A stretch of 64,000 nucleotides of DNA from contig NZ_LT629710.1 in NCBI RefSeq assembly GCF_900104535.1, forward strand, positions 4,003,501 through 4,067,500. The letters run 5' to 3'. The notes below the pieces were generated by a model. It saw only the letters and a list, made by a program, of their open reading frames with translations, searched no databases and was not told the origin of the DNA. A program made the translations under genes and the position numbers. Shown here piece by piece: positions 10,080 through 19,700 of this stretch (its first letter is position 1; every line of letters begins with the position of its first letter). The DNA is from Nakamurella panacisegetis (GTDB lineage Bacteria > Actinomycetota > Actinomycetes > Mycobacteriales > Nakamurellaceae).

Positions 10080-11302
10080 GTGCCGGCTACCGGTTCAGCC
10101 GGTCCGATCTGGACTACCTGACCAGTGCGGCCGGGGCGGATGCCCTGGCCGGGGCGGCGGACCGGCCACTGACCGAGGCCAGCCTGCTGACCGACCTCAC
10201 CGCGCTGCGCCGCCTGGTCGGCGGCGCGGCCGCCGCCGTGGCCGAGACCGTGCGCCTGCGGCGACGGGCGGCGGACAAGCTCGGCCCCGGGGCCTCGCGT
10301 TGGCTGTTCACCGACGAAGCGCTGCAACAGGCCACCCCACTTCCGGTCGCCCAGCACCGCGCGCGGCGGCTGCGCGGCTTCCCGGTGCACGATCTGACCT
10401 GTTCGATCGGCTCCGACCTGGCCGCGCTGATCCCCGGCTGTGCACCGGCCATCGGCTCCGACCTCGACCCGATCCGGGTGCGGATGGCGGCCCACAACCT
10501 GACCGTGTCCGGACTCGGGTCGCCGGTGCTGGTGGCCGACGCGCTGGCCAGGGTCGACCGCGGCCTGCTCCCGTACGCCGACCCGGCCCGCCGGGAGGCC
10601 GGAGGACGTCGGATCACCTCGGTGGACACGATGCCGTCGGTGGCCGACCTCGACCGTGTGCACGCGGCCCGGCCGCCGGTGCTGCGGCTGCCGCCGGGGA
10701 TCGACTACGAAACCCTGGCCCGGCCCGGGGAGGTGGAGGTCGTCTCCCTCGACGGCGGCGCCCGGGAGGCCGTCCTCTGGCCGTCCGAACTGGCCCTGGT
10801 GGCCCGACGGGCCACGATGCTGACCTCGGACGGGGGGCACGTCCAGGTGACGAGCGACGACCCGGACGACATCCCGGCCGGGCCGGCTCCGGACGCGCTG
10901 GTCGGCTCCTGGATCGTCGATCCGGACGCGGCCGTGGTCCGGGCGCACCTGGTCCGGCACTACGCGGCCCGGCACGGCCTGACCCAGCTCGATCCGCACC
11001 TGGCGTACCTGTCCGGACCAGCCGTTCCGGCCGGCGTCCGGGGATTCCAGGTACTGGACGCCGCCCCCTACACGGTGGCCACGGTCGGCGGATGGATCCG
11101 CCGGGACGGGACCGGGACCCTGGAGATCAAGCAGCGGGGCACCCCGGTCATCCCCGACGAACTGCGCAAACGCCTCCGGCCGACGATGACGAGGGCCACC
11201 ACGGTGGCCCACACCCTGGTGATCGCGCGGATCGGGGACCGGGCGTGGGCGTTCTGGTGCCGCGCACGGGTCGGGACTGCCCCGGTCGGCCCCGTAGGCT
11301 GA
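10076..11302 (+). CDS. THUMP-like class I SAM-dependent methyltransferase
   Basis: A 408-residue actinobacterial protein with a central Rossmann methyltransferase core. The SAM-binding strand is HDLTCSIGSDLAAL, followed by GSDLDPIRVRMAAHN as the acidic second motif. The C-terminal part resembles the THUMP-like domain annotated in this family. Substrate is unknown; related folds modify RNA, so an RNA target is a reasonable guess but only that. The GTG start overlaps the stop of the hydratase gene (GTGA arrangement). The last codons contain the -10 hexamer of hisA. Confidence 0.75.
   Translation: MSAGYRFSRSDLDYLTSAAGADALAGAADRPLTEASLLTDLTALRRLVGGAAAAVAETVRLRRRAADKLGPGASRWLFTDEALQQATPLPVAQHRARRLRGFPVHDLTCSIGSDLAALIPGCAPAIGSDLDPIRVRMAAHNLTVSGLGSPVLVADALARVDRGLLPYADPARREAGGRRITSVDTMPSVADLDRVHAARPPVLRLPPGIDYETLARPGEVEVVSLDGGAREAVLWPSELALVARRATMLTSDGGHVQVTSDDPDDIPAGPAPDALVGSWIVDPDAAVVRAHLVRHYAARHGLTQLDPHLAYLSGPAVPAGVRGFQVLDAAPYTVATVGGWIRRDGTGTLEIKQRGTPVIPDELRKRLRPTMTRATTVAHTLVIARIGDRAWAFWCRARVGTAPVGPVG
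11295..11300 (+). promoter_or_regulatory. Candidate -10 hexamer of hisA/priA
   Basis: TAGGCT, eight bases before the GTG of hisA and inside the last codons of the methyltransferase gene. It suggests hisA can be transcribed on its own as a leaderless message. Confidence 0.45.
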
Positions 11303-11308
11303 TCGCTC

Positions 11309-12028
11309 GTGACCTTCGAACTCCTCCCCGCAGTTGACGTTGCCGACGGGCAGGCCGTGCGCCTGGTCCAGGGCCGCGCCGGTACCGAGACCACGTACGG
11401 CGCGCCGTTGGACGCCGCGCTGGCCTGGCAGGCCGACGGTGCGCAATGGATCCACCTGGTCGATCTGGACGCCGCCTTCGGGCGCGGCAGCAACGCCGCC
11501 CTGCTGGCCGAGGTGGTCGGCATCCTGGACGTCAAGGTCGAGCTCTCCGGTGGCATCCGGGACGACGCGTCCCTGGAGGCCGCGCTGGCCACCGGATGCA
11601 CCCGGGTGAACATCGGCACCGCCGCGCTGGAGAACCCGGACTGGTGCGCCTCGGCCATCGCCCGCTACGGCGACCAGGTGGCGGTGGGGCTCGACGTCCG
11701 CGGCTCGACGCTGGCCGCGCGGGGCTGGACCCAGGACGGCGGCGATCTCTGGGAGGTGCTGGCCCGGCTGGACCAGCAGGGCTGCTCGCGCTACGTCGTC
11801 ACCGACGTCACCAAGGACGGCACCCTCCGCGGGCCGAACATCGAACTGCTGCAGCAGGTCTGCTCGGTCACCAAGGCCCCGGTGGTGGCCAGCGGCGGCG
11901 TGTCCTCGCTGGCCGACCTGGTGGCCCTGGCCGCGCTGGCCCCGATCGGGGTCGAGGGCAGCATCGTCGGCAAGGCGCTCTACGCGGGGGCCTTCACCCT
12001 GCCCGAGGCGCTCGCCGCCGTCGCCTGA
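11309..12028 (+). CDS. priA: Phosphoribosyl isomerase (HisA, probably dual-function PriA)
   Basis: Isomerises ProFAR to PRFAR in histidine synthesis. In many actinobacteria the same enzyme (PriA) also performs the TrpF step of tryptophan synthesis. The 239-residue TIM barrel shows the two catalytic aspartates in [15 protein letters not shown] and [15 protein letters not shown]. Phosphate loops are ELSGGIRDD and [10 protein letters not shown]. No trpF occurs near the trp genes here, which supports dual function, but a trpF elsewhere in the genome cannot be excluded. hisH, normally the partner of hisF, is not in the window. GTG start, preceded by a TAGGCT hexamer. Confidence 0.9.
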   Translation: MTFELLPAVDVADGQAVRLVQGRAGTETTYGAPLDAALAWQADGAQWIHLVDLDAAFGRGSNAALLAEVVGILDVKVELSGGIRDDASLEAALATGCTRVNIGTAALENPDWCASAIARYGDQVAVGLDVRGSTLAARGWTQDGGDLWEVLARLDQQGCSRYVVTDVTKDGTLRGPNIELLQQVCSVTKAPVVASGGVSSLADLVALAALAPIGVEGSIVGKALYAGAFTLPEALAAVA

Positions 12029-12124
12029 GCTCCGCGGCTACGCTGGCGGAGCGGCGGGTGAGCCTCGCCGCGAGGACGAGGCAGGAGCGGCGATGAACGC
12101 GGGCGCGAAGGGCCAGGAATCACG

Positions 12125-12913
12125 ATGAGTGTTGCCATCCGGGTGATCCCGTGTCTGGACGTGTCCGAGGGACGCGTCGTCAAGGGGGTCAACTTCGTCG
12201 ACCTGATCGACGCCGGGGACCCGGTCGAGATGGCCCGGCTCTACGACGCCGAGGGGGCCGACGAGCTGACCTTCCTGGACATCACCGCCACCAGTGACAA
12301 CCGCGACACCGCCTACGACATGATCCGGCGGACCGCCGAGCAGGTGTTCATCCCGCTGACCGTCGGGGGTGGGGTACGGACCACGGCCGACATCAACGCG
12401 TTGCTGCGGGCCGGGGCCGACAAGGTGTCGATCAACTCTGCGGCGGTGGCCCGCCCGGAGTTCCTGTCCGAGGCGGCGGCCCGCTTCGGGTCGCAGTGCG
12501 TGGTCATCGCCATCGACGCGCGACGTACCGCCGACCCCGGGTGCGCCAGCGGTTTCGAGGTCACCACCCACGGCGGCCGCAAGGGGACCGGTATCGACGC
12601 CCTGGACTGGGCGCGCCGGGCCGAGGAGGCCGGGGCCGGGGAGATCCTGCTCACCTCGATGGACGCCGACGGCACCAAGGCCGGGTTCGATCTGGCCATG
12701 CTGGCCGCCATCCGGGCCGCCGTCTCGGTGCCCCTGATCGCCTCCGGTGGAGCTGGGACGCTCGGTCACTTCCCGGAGGCGGTCGCAGCCGGGGCCGACG
12801 CCGTACTGGCCGCATCCGTGTTCCACTTCGGGACCTTCCGCATCGACCAGGTCAAGGCGGAACTGGCCGCCGCCGGCCTCCCGGTCCGGCGCATCAAGGT
12901 GGGGGCGTCATGA
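12125..12913 (+). CDS. hisF: Imidazole glycerol phosphate synthase, cyclase subunit
   Basis: HisF uses ammonia supplied by HisH to convert PRFAR into imidazole glycerol phosphate and AICAR. The 262-residue TIM barrel begins [21 protein letters not shown] with the first catalytic aspartate, and has the second in [10 protein letters not shown]. Phosphate-binding loops are LTVGGGVRT and LIASGGAGT. Length is standard. It starts 96 bases after hisA with an AGGA site close to the ATG and overlaps hisI by four bases. HisH must be encoded outside this window. Confidence 0.95.
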   Translation: MSVAIRVIPCLDVSEGRVVKGVNFVDLIDAGDPVEMARLYDAEGADELTFLDITATSDNRDTAYDMIRRTAEQVFIPLTVGGGVRTTADINALLRAGADKVSINSAAVARPEFLSEAAARFGSQCVVIAIDARRTADPGCASGFEVTTHGGRKGTGIDALDWARRAEEAGAGEILLTSMDADGTKAGFDLAMLAAIRAAVSVPLIASGGAGTLGHFPEAVAAGADAVLAASVFHFGTFRIDQVKAELAAAGLPVRRIKVGAS

Positions 12914-13239
12914 CGGCCGAGCAGATCGCCGGACTGAAATACAACGAGGCCGGGCTGGTCTGCGCCGTGGCGCAGCAGTACGACAGCAAAGAGATCCTGA
13001 TGGTGGCCTGGATGGATGCCGAGGCCGTCCGCCGGACGGTGGAGACCCGGCGGGCCACGTACTTCTCCCGGTCCCGGAACGAGTACTGGGTCAAGGGCGA
13101 GACGTCAGGGCACACCCAACGGGTGGTCGAGGTGCGGCACGACTGCGACGGGGACGCCCTGCTGGTCCTGGTCGATCAGACCGGCGCCGCCTGCCACACC
13201 GGAAGCCGCACCTGCTTCGACGACGGCCTGCTGGGCTGA
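12910..13239 (+). CDS. hisI: Phosphoribosyl-AMP cyclohydrolase
   Basis: Opens the adenine ring of PR-AMP, the third step of histidine synthesis. It is a 109-residue single-domain enzyme, not fused to HisE. Metal and active-site motifs are [39 protein letters not shown] and the cysteines in [12 protein letters not shown]. The ATG overlaps the hisF stop (ATGA), so the two are translationally coupled. It ends 22 bases before the convergent GNAT gene, with no hairpin between them. Confidence 0.95.
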   Translation: MTAEQIAGLKYNEAGLVCAVAQQYDSKEILMVAWMDAEAVRRTVETRRATYFSRSRNEYWVKGETSGHTQRVVEVRHDCDGDALLVLVDQTGAACHTGSRTCFDDGLLG

Positions 13240-13261
13240 GGTCAGCTCCGGCGGGCGGCCC

Positions 13262-14023
13262 TCACGGGGACACCCGGTAGTGGTAGCGATGGTGCTCGGT
13301 GAAGCCGAGCCGGTCGTACAGGGCCAGCGCGGCGGTGTTCTCCCGGTCGACCTGGAGGTACACGCTGTGCGCGCCGTTCGCCGCGGCCCAACGGTTCAGC
13401 TCGCCCATCAGGTGACGCCCGACGCCGGAACGCCGGCGCGCCCGGTCCACCGTGACCGCCGTGACGCCGAGCCAGCCGTCGGTGATCACACCCCGGGCCA
13501 CCCCGGCCTGCCCACGCTCGTCCGTCACCGATGCGAACACCGGGCCGTCCGCCTCCACCAGCACGGCGACGGCGTTGGGCGGCAACGGCTTTCCGCGGTA
13601 GTGGTAGCCGTCGAGCCAGTCGGCGGTCGGTGTCGGCGAGAATTCGGCGGCGGGCAGGCCGGGCACCGGGGGACAGGCCGCCAGCAGGTCGGGGACGGCG
13701 GCGGTCATCACGGCCACGCTGGTGTACCCGCTCCATCCACGGTCCCGCAGTTGCCCGTCGAGGACGGCCAGCGGCGAACCCGGCTCGTCGTCGGGCAGCT
13801 GGAACCTGGCCGGCCGGTCCTGCTCGGCGTAGAACGACCGGACGACCCCCAGTGCCTGGTCGAGGTCGCACCCCGGAGATCCGATGGGCAGCACCGAGTT
13901 CGCCCGGTCGGTGAAGCCGCCGCCGGAGCGCAACAGCCATCCGCCCAGCCGCCGGACGGTGGTGCCCCGCCATCCGTGGGCGGCGATGGACTCGAGTTCG
14001 AGAACGGTGGGTGCGGGGCGCAT
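13262..14023 (-). CDS. GNAT-family N-acetyltransferase
   Basis: A 253-residue protein with the acetyl-CoA fold in its C-terminal half: GVTAVTVDRARRRSGVGRHL carries the R/Q-x-x-G-x-G/A pyrophosphate loop, and NTAALALYDRLGFTEHHRYHY is the final GNAT helix and strand. The N-terminal half (GWRGTTVRRLGGWLLRSGGGF) resembles a group of two-part actinobacterial acetyltransferases related to Rv0428c; the substrate is unknown. The ATG is selected because TAGGCT lies exactly seven bases upstream. The reading frame continues upstream, but that part overlaps the trpE start region. It is divergent from trpE. Confidence 0.8.
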   Translation of the reverse strand: MRPAPTVLELESIAAHGWRGTTVRRLGGWLLRSGGGFTDRANSVLPIGSPGCDLDQALGVVRSFYAEQDRPARFQLPDDEPGSPLAVLDGQLRDRGWSGYTSVAVMTAAVPDLLAACPPVPGLPAAEFSPTPTADWLDGYHYRGKPLPPNAVAVLVEADGPVFASVTDERGQAGVARGVITDGWLGVTAVTVDRARRRSGVGRHLMGELNRWAAANGAHSVYLQVDRENTAALALYDRLGFTEHHRYHYRVSP

Positions 14024-14030
14024 TCCCCGA

Positions 14031-14036
14031 AGCCTA
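14031..14036 (-). promoter_or_regulatory. Candidate -10 hexamer of the GNAT gene
   Basis: TAGGCT on the minus strand, seven bases before the ATG. The leaderless arrangement decides the start. Confidence 0.45.
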
Positions 14037-14097
14037 GGGCGGCCCGCCGATCGGGCATGGACCGGACCGTGTCGCCGCAGGCGGCAGAATGACCGGC

Positions 14098-15693
14098 ATG
14101 GCACTTCCAGCGGCAACGCAAGAACGCCCGCCCTCGGCGGGCGCAACCGGCCGGGGCTCGGCTTCACTCGGCGACGTCTGGCCCACCCGGGAGCAGTTCC
14201 GGGCGCTCGCCGCGGACCGCCGGGTCATCCCGGTGACCCGGCGACTGCTGGCCGACTCGGTCACCCCGGTCGGCCTGTACGCCACGCTGGCCGCCGGCCG
14301 GGACGGCACGTTCCTGTTGGAATCGGCCGAGCACGGGAAGTCCTGGTCCCGCTGGTCCTTCGTCGGGGTACGGAGCGCCGCCGCCCTGACCGAACTGGAC
14401 GGACAGGCGCACTGGCTCGGCACGCCGCCGGTCGGACTGCCGGACGACGGTGACCCGCTTCTCGCACTGGCCGAGACCTTGCGCCTGCTGCACACCGAGC
14501 CGCTGGCCGGGCTGCCGCCGTTGACCGGTGGGCTGGTCGGTTACCTCGGGTACGACATCGTGCGGAGGCTGGAACGCATCGGGACCGACGGCGGCGGACC
14601 GCCCGACGAGTTGAAGGTGCCGGAACTGGTGATGCTGCTGGCCACCGATCTGGCCGCGTTGGACCACCACGAGGGCGCGGTCACGCTGATCGCCAACGCC
14701 GTCAACTGGGACGCCACCGACGAACGGGTCGACGCGGCCTACGACGACGCGGTCGCCCGGCTGGACGCCATGACCACGGCGCTGGCCGCCCCCGCCGTCC
14801 TGCCGGCCGGGGTGTTCGAGCAGCCCGAGCCGGTGTTCACCCGTCGCACGGACGGCACCGACTACCAGCAGATGGTCGAGGTCGCCAAGGAGCACATCCG
14901 CGCCGGCGACGCGTTCCAGATCGTCCTGTCGCAGCGGTTCGACGTACCGACCGCGGCCGAGCCGCTGGAGATCTACCGGGTCCTTCGGGCCACGAATCCC
15001 TCGCCGTACATGTACCTGGTGCAGTTGCCGACCCCGAGTGGCCGGCCCCTGGCCGTGGTCGGTTCCTCGCCGGAGGCCCTGGTCACCGTCCGGGACGGTC
15101 ACGTCACCATGCACCCGATCGCCGGGACCCGCCCCCGCGGGTCGACCGAGGAGGACGACGTCCTGCTGGCCAAGGACCTGCTGGCCGACCAGAAGGAACG
15201 CAGCGAACACGTCATGCTGGTCGACCTGGGCCGCAACGACCTCGGCCGGGTCTGCTCCCCGGGCACGGTCAACGTGGTCGACTTCTTCACCATCGAGCGG
15301 TACAGCCACGTCATGCACATCGTGTCGACGGTGACCGGCCTGCTGGCGCCCGGCCGCACCGCCTTCGACGCGCTGACCGCCTGCTTCCCGGCCGGGACGC
15401 TCTCCGGCGCGCCCAAACCGCGCGCGATGCAGATCATCGACGACCTGGAGCCGGCCCGCCGGGGCATCTACGGGGGAGTTGTCGGCTACCTCGACTTCGC
15501 CGGCGACGCCGACACCGCCATCACCATCCGTACCGCCGTGCTGATCGACGGCGTGGCCCACGTCCAGGCCGGGGCCGGGGTGGTGGCCGACTCGGTACCG
15601 GCCAACGAGGACGCGGAGTGCCAGAACAAGGCGGCCGCGGTCATCCGTGCCGTGGCCGCCGCCGGCACCCTGCGTCCGGCCGGGACGAACTGA
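14098..15693 (+). CDS. trpE: Anthranilate synthase component I
   Basis: Converts chorismate to anthranilate using ammonia from a glutaminase partner (TrpG), which is not in the window. The 531 residues contain the N-terminal feedback region with [16 protein letters not shown], whose LLES element binds tryptophan in characterised enzymes, so feedback inhibition is likely. The chorismate-binding domain has [35 protein letters not shown] and [18 protein letters not shown]. Two starts are close, ATG 14089 and ATG 14098. I choose the second because CAGAAT sits seven bases upstream of it and overlaps the first. No leader peptide with tryptophan codons is visible upstream. Confidence 0.95.
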   Translation: MALPAATQERPPSAGATGRGSASLGDVWPTREQFRALAADRRVIPVTRRLLADSVTPVGLYATLAAGRDGTFLLESAEHGKSWSRWSFVGVRSAAALTELDGQAHWLGTPPVGLPDDGDPLLALAETLRLLHTEPLAGLPPLTGGLVGYLGYDIVRRLERIGTDGGGPPDELKVPELVMLLATDLAALDHHEGAVTLIANAVNWDATDERVDAAYDDAVARLDAMTTALAAPAVLPAGVFEQPEPVFTRRTDGTDYQQMVEVAKEHIRAGDAFQIVLSQRFDVPTAAEPLEIYRVLRATNPSPYMYLVQLPTPSGRPLAVVGSSPEALVTVRDGHVTMHPIAGTRPRGSTEEDDVLLAKDLLADQKERSEHVMLVDLGRNDLGRVCSPGTVNVVDFFTIERYSHVMHIVSTVTGLLAPGRTAFDALTACFPAGTLSGAPKPRAMQIIDDLEPARRGIYGGVVGYLDFAGDADTAITIRTAVLIDGVAHVQAGAGVVADSVPANEDAECQNKAAAVIRAVAAAGTLRPAGTN

Positions 15694-15694
15694 C

Positions 15695-16432
15695 ATGACG
15701 TCACCCGATGCGCGGGCGGGCCGCCGACGGCCGGCTGTCCTGGGCCTCCTGGTCATCCTCGGGGCCGCGGCCGCAGCCTCGGCGTCCGGCCTGACCTGGT
15801 GGACCCAGACCCACGTCGATGCCCTGGCCGGCGCCCTGACCACCAAGGCGACCGGCTCGCGTACCGATTCGCTGCTGCTGCCGGTCGCGCTCATGGCTCT
15901 GGCCGGGCTGGGCGCCGCGCTGGCCACCACCGGGATGCTGCGCCGGGGCGTCGGTGCTCTCCTGCTGCTGGGCGGCCTGTGGTCGGCGGCGGCGTCGGTG
16001 GCCGGCCTGGTCTCCGCCCCGGCCGTGCTGACCACCGACCTGACCCGGCCGGCCGAATCGTCAGGCGCTCCGCAGGTGCATGTCATCGGTCCGCTGCTGG
16101 GTGTTCTCGGCGGTGGGCTGATCGCCACGGCCGGAGTGCTGGTCGTCCTCGGGTACGGGAGCCGCAAGGGACTCGGCGCCCGGTACGAGGCGCCGACCAG
16201 ACGCCGGACCGGCGCACCGTCCGTGGCCGAGCTCGATCCGGCGTCCGACCCGAACGTCGCGGTGAGCTGGTGGAAAGCGCTGGACGCGGGTCTGGACCCC
16301 ACCGGATCGGGCCGGCGGGCGGACACCGGCGACCCGACCGCCGAGCCCGACCCGACCGAGGACGGCGATCCGACCCGTTCGCGTCCGCCCGCTCGACCGG
16401 GGGTGTCGGACGACATCACCCGGGGCGGCTAA
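15695..16432 (+). CDS. Trp-operon-associated membrane protein
   Basis: A 245-residue protein of the actinobacterial family found between trpE and trpC. Four hydrophobic segments are visible: VLGLLVILGAAAAASASGL, LLPVALMALAGLGAALATTG, GVGALLLLGGLWSAAASVAG and IGPLLGVLGGGLIATAGVLV. A WW pair sits after the first helix. The C-terminal 70 residues are polar, rich in Asp, Pro and Thr, and probably cytoplasmic. It starts one base after the trpE stop. Function is unproven; its fixed position suggests a tryptophan-linked role such as transport or regulation, but that is inference. Confidence 0.85.
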   Translation: MTSPDARAGRRRPAVLGLLVILGAAAAASASGLTWWTQTHVDALAGALTTKATGSRTDSLLLPVALMALAGLGAALATTGMLRRGVGALLLLGGLWSAAASVAGLVSAPAVLTTDLTRPAESSGAPQVHVIGPLLGVLGGGLIATAGVLVVLGYGSRKGLGARYEAPTRRRTGAPSVAELDPASDPNVAVSWWKALDAGLDPTGSGRRADTGDPTAEPDPTEDGDPTRSRPPARPGVSDDITRGG

Positions 16433-16440
16433 CATAGGTG

Positions 16441-16461
16441 CGACGGATCACTGATCCGTCG
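16441..16461. terminator. Hairpin between the Trp membrane gene and trpC
   Basis: A perfect 9-bp inverted repeat, CGACGGATC and its complement, with a three-base loop ACT, nine bases after the membrane-protein stop. No T tract follows. It may attenuate read-through from trpE into trpC or protect the upstream mRNA end. Confidence 0.45.
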
Positions 16462-16580
16462 GGACAAACCGCCCGCGCTCCGACTCCTCGGCGGCGTGGA
16501 GGGTCCGCAGGATCGAAGGTGGTCCGGTTCACCCGGATTCCTCGGCCGCAGGCCCCTGATTGTCACAAGGAGACGAGCCG

Positions 16581-17390
16581 GTGAGCGTGCTGGACGCGAT
16601 TCTCGAAGGTGTGCGGGAGGATCTCGCGGCTCGGGAAATCGCCGTCCCGCTGGCCCAGGTCAAGGCGGCCGCCGCGGCCGCACCCGCTCCGTTGCCCGCG
16701 CTGGCCATCCTGCGGGAACCCGGGGTCGGGGTGATCGCGGAGGTCAAACGGTCCAGCCCGTCCAAGGGACGGCTGGCCAGCATCGCCGATCCGGCGGCCC
16801 TGGCCGTCGCGTACGCCGCCGGAGGGGCCAGAGCCATCTCCGTGCTGACCGAAGGGCGCCGCTTCGGGGGCTCCCTGGCCGACCTGGACTCGGTCCGGGC
16901 CGCGGTCGACATCCCGGTGCTGCGCAAGGATTTCATCGTCTCGCCCTATCAGGTGCACGAGGCCAGGGCGCACGGCGCCGACATCGTGCTGCTGATCGTG
17001 GCCGCGCTGCCCCAGCCGGTGCTCCACGGCCTGCTGGAACGGGTCGAGTCCCTCGGGATGACGGCCCTGGTCGAGGTGCACACCGAGGACGAGGCCGACC
17101 GGGCGCTCAACGCCGGAGCCCGGGTCATCGGCGTCAATGCCCGCGATCTGACCACCCTGCACGTGGACCGTGACGTGTTCGCGCGCATCGCGCCCGGGCT
17201 GCCGTCGGACGTCATCACGATCGCCGAATCCGGTGTCCGCGGCACCGCCGATCTGTTGGCCTACGCCGGCGCCGGCGCCCATGCCGTCCTGGTCGGGGAA
17301 GGCCTGGTGACCAGCGGCGACCCGCGCGCCGCAGTGGCCGATCTGGTCACCGCGGGTTCCCACCCGTCCTGCCCGCGGCCGTCCCGCTGA
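16581..17390 (+). CDS. trpC: Indole-3-glycerol phosphate synthase
   Basis: Closes CdRP to indole-3-glycerol phosphate. The 269-residue TIM barrel carries the catalytic lysines in [13 protein letters not shown] and [12 protein letters not shown], the Glu and Asn in VIGVNARDL and IAESGVRG, and the phosphate loop at VLVGEGLV. It is monofunctional, not fused to TrpF, unlike the enterobacterial enzyme. The GTG start has an AAGGAG site eight bases upstream. It is separated from trpE by the membrane gene and a hairpin, and from trpB by 124 bases. Confidence 0.95.
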   Translation: MSVLDAILEGVREDLAAREIAVPLAQVKAAAAAAPAPLPALAILREPGVGVIAEVKRSSPSKGRLASIADPAALAVAYAAGGARAISVLTEGRRFGGSLADLDSVRAAVDIPVLRKDFIVSPYQVHEARAHGADIVLLIVAALPQPVLHGLLERVESLGMTALVEVHTEDEADRALNAGARVIGVNARDLTTLHVDRDVFARIAPGLPSDVITIAESGVRGTADLLAYAGAGAHAVLVGEGLVTSGDPRAAVADLVTAGSHPSCPRPSR

Positions 17391-17408
17391 CCGGTTCGCA
17401 CGGCGCCG

Positions 17409-17423
17409 GACCGGTCACCGGTC
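17409..17423. promoter_or_regulatory. 15-bp perfect dyad upstream of trpB (possible operator)
   Basis: GACCGGT-C-ACCGGTC, a perfect odd palindrome in the 124-base trpC-trpB gap. It could be a regulator site for the trpB-trpA-lgt group. The regulator is unknown. Confidence 0.3.
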
Positions 17424-17514
17424 ACGAAGGCGCTCCGCGGTGCGGCAGTATGTCGAGTGGCCGAGGAGTGGTCGGCCGCAGCGATGACCGACCGAGTTTG
17501 GAGCCGATTCGTCC

Positions 17515-18894
17515 GTGACCGTCAACGGTGATTCACCAGTTCAGACGCCGTCCAGCAGCGTCCGCCCGCCCCGGCCCGACGGGCTGCCCCGGCCGTCCGA
17601 TGGGATCGGCGGCACCAGCCACGACCCCGACGAGCGGGGCTACTACGGCACCATGGGTGGTCGCTGGTTGCCCGAGGCCCTGGTCGGCGCGCTCGACGAG
17701 GTGTGGGACTCCTACAGCAAGGCCCGCCTCGACCCGGACTTCCTGGCCGAACTCGACCGGCTGGCCCAGGACTACGCCGGGCGGCCCAGTCCGGTCACCG
17801 ACGCCGAGCGACTGACCGCCTACGTCGGCGGTGCCCGCATCCTGCTCAAGCGGGAGGATCTGAACCACACCGGCAGCCACAAGATCAACAACGTGCTCGG
17901 CCAGGCGCTGCTGACCAAACGCATGGGCAAGACGAGGGTGATCGCCGAGACCGGCGCCGGCCAGCACGGCGTGGCCACGGCCACCGCCGCTGCGCTGCTC
18001 GGGTTGCAGTGCACGATCTACATGGGTCGGGTGGACACCGAGCGGCAGGCCCTCAACGTGGCCCGGATGCGCCTGCTCGGCGCGGAGGTGATCTCGGTCG
18101 ATTCCGGCTCGGCCACTCTGAAGGACGCCATCAACGAGGCGTTCCGCGACTGGGTGACGAACGTGGAGACGACCTACTACCTGTTCGGCACCGTGGGCGG
18201 ACCGCACCCGTTCCCGCTGATCGTCCGGGACTTCCAGCGGATCATCGGGCTGGAGGCCCGCCAGCAGGTGCTGAACCTGACCGGACGGCTACCGGACGCG
18301 GTCGTCGCCTGTGTCGGTGGGGGCTCCAACGCAATCGGCGCGTTCCATGCCTTCCTCGACGACGCCGACGTCCGGCTGGTCGGGATGGAGGCCGGCGGCG
18401 ACGGTATCGAGACCGGCCGGCACGCCTCGACCATCAGCGGCGGCAGCGTCGGCGTGCTGCACGGCGCGCGGTCGTTCCTGCTGCAGGACGAGGACGGCCA
18501 GATCATCGAGTCGCACTCGATCTCGGCCGGCCTCGACTACCCCGGCGTCGGCCCGGAGCACGCCCACCTGGCCGAGATCGGCCGGGCCGAGTTCCGGTCC
18601 ATCACCGACACCCAGGCCATGGACGCGTTCGCTCTGCTGAGCCGGACCGAAGGGATCATCCCGGCCATCGAGTCGGCCCACGCCGTGGCCGGCGCACTGG
18701 ACCTGGCCCGCGAGATCGGGCCCGGCGGCATCGTGCTGATCAACGTGTCCGGCCGCGGGGACAAGGACATGGAGACGGCCATGGAGTGGTTCGGCCTCGG
18801 CTCGGCCGAGACGGCCACGCCGGCGCACGCCATCGCCGACGTCGAACTGATCAACGCCCCGACCGCCCCGTCCGACCCGAAAGCAGCGCAGTGA
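17515..18894 (+). CDS. trpB: Tryptophan synthase beta subunit
   Basis: Condenses indole with serine using PLP. The 459-residue protein has the PLP lysine in [11 protein letters not shown] (Lys123), the glycine-rich phosphate loop [14 protein letters not shown] and the ammonium/indole-tunnel region [18 protein letters not shown]. It is longer than the common 400 residues because of about 40 polar residues at the N-terminus, before [15 protein letters not shown] where family similarity starts. The annotated GTG could therefore be too far upstream, but no better start with a ribosome site is visible. Its TGA overlaps the trpA ATG by one base. Confidence 0.95.
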   Translation: MTVNGDSPVQTPSSSVRPPRPDGLPRPSDGIGGTSHDPDERGYYGTMGGRWLPEALVGALDEVWDSYSKARLDPDFLAELDRLAQDYAGRPSPVTDAERLTAYVGGARILLKREDLNHTGSHKINNVLGQALLTKRMGKTRVIAETGAGQHGVATATAAALLGLQCTIYMGRVDTERQALNVARMRLLGAEVISVDSGSATLKDAINEAFRDWVTNVETTYYLFGTVGGPHPFPLIVRDFQRIIGLEARQQVLNLTGRLPDAVVACVGGGSNAIGAFHAFLDDADVRLVGMEAGGDGIETGRHASTISGGSVGVLHGARSFLLQDEDGQIIESHSISAGLDYPGVGPEHAHLAEIGRAEFRSITDTQAMDAFALLSRTEGIIPAIESAHAVAGALDLAREIGPGGIVLINVSGRGDKDMETAMEWFGLGSAETATPAHAIADVELINAPTAPSDPKAAQ

Positions 18895-19700
18895 TGTCCG
18901 GACTGCAGGAAATCTTCGCCGCCACCCGCGCGGAAGGGCGTGCCGCCCTGATCGGCTACCTCCCGGCCGGTTTCCCGACGGTCGACGCGTCGGCCGACAC
19001 ACTGATCGCGATGATCGCCGGTGGCTGCGACCTGGTCGAGGTCGGCGTGCCGTTCTCCGACCCGGTACTCGACGGCCCGGTCATCCAGGCGGCCGCGGAA
19101 ACCGCGCGTGCCAACGGCTTCCGCCTCCGCGACACCTTCACCGTTGTTCGCCGGATCACCGAGGCGGGTGGACGGGCGGTGGTCATGTCGTACTTCAATC
19201 CGATCCTGGCCTACGGGGTCGACAACTTCGCCCGCGACCTGGCCGCCGCCGGCGGCCTCGGGGTCATCACGCCGGACCTGATCGTCGACGAGGCCGGCCC
19301 CTGGCTGGCCGCGACGTCCGCGCACGGTATCGACCCGATCTTCCTGGTCGCGCCGTCGTCCTCGGCCGAACGGATCAGCGTCACCGCCGCGGCCACCCGC
19401 GGCTTCCTCTACGCCGCCTCCACCATGGGCGTCACCGGGGCCCGTGACCAGGTGTCGTCCTCGGCGCCGGATCTGGTCGCCCGGTGCCGCGCGCTGACCG
19501 ATCTGCCCATCGGCGTCGGGCTCGGAGTCCGGACCGGCGCGCAGGCCGCGCAGATCGCCGGGTTCGCCGATGCCGTGATCGTCGGATCGGCGTTCACCTC
19601 GGCCGCCGAGCAAGGCCCGGCCGCGGTCGCGGCCCTGGCCGCCGACCTGGCCGAGGGCGTGCGCTCGGCCCGTCGGACCACCGCGACGGCCGGCGCATGA
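18894..19700 (+). CDS. trpA: Tryptophan synthase alpha subunit
   Basis: Cleaves indole-3-glycerol phosphate to indole, which is passed to TrpB through the tunnel of the alpha2beta2 complex. The 268-residue TIM barrel has the catalytic Glu in CDLVEVGVPFSDP, the catalytic Asp in the loop DPVLDGPVIQ and the mobile loop STMGVTGAR. Length is standard. The ATG overlaps the trpB stop (TGATG), and its own stop overlaps lgt by four bases, giving a tightly coupled three-gene unit. Confidence 0.95.
   Translation: MSGLQEIFAATRAEGRAALIGYLPAGFPTVDASADTLIAMIAGGCDLVEVGVPFSDPVLDGPVIQAAAETARANGFRLRDTFTVVRRITEAGGRAVVMSYFNPILAYGVDNFARDLAAAGGLGVITPDLIVDEAGPWLAATSAHGIDPIFLVAPSSSAERISVTAAATRGFLYAASTMGVTGARDQVSSSAPDLVARCRALTDLPIGVGLGVRTGAQAAQIAGFADAVIVGSAFTSAAEQGPAAVAALAADLAEGVRSARRTTATAGA

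Noticed and set aside
12029-12124. Possible small frame or GCCTCG/CGAGGC hairpin between hisA and hisF
   Set aside because: The frame is too short, has no ribosome site, and the hairpin is only six pairs in GC-rich sequence.
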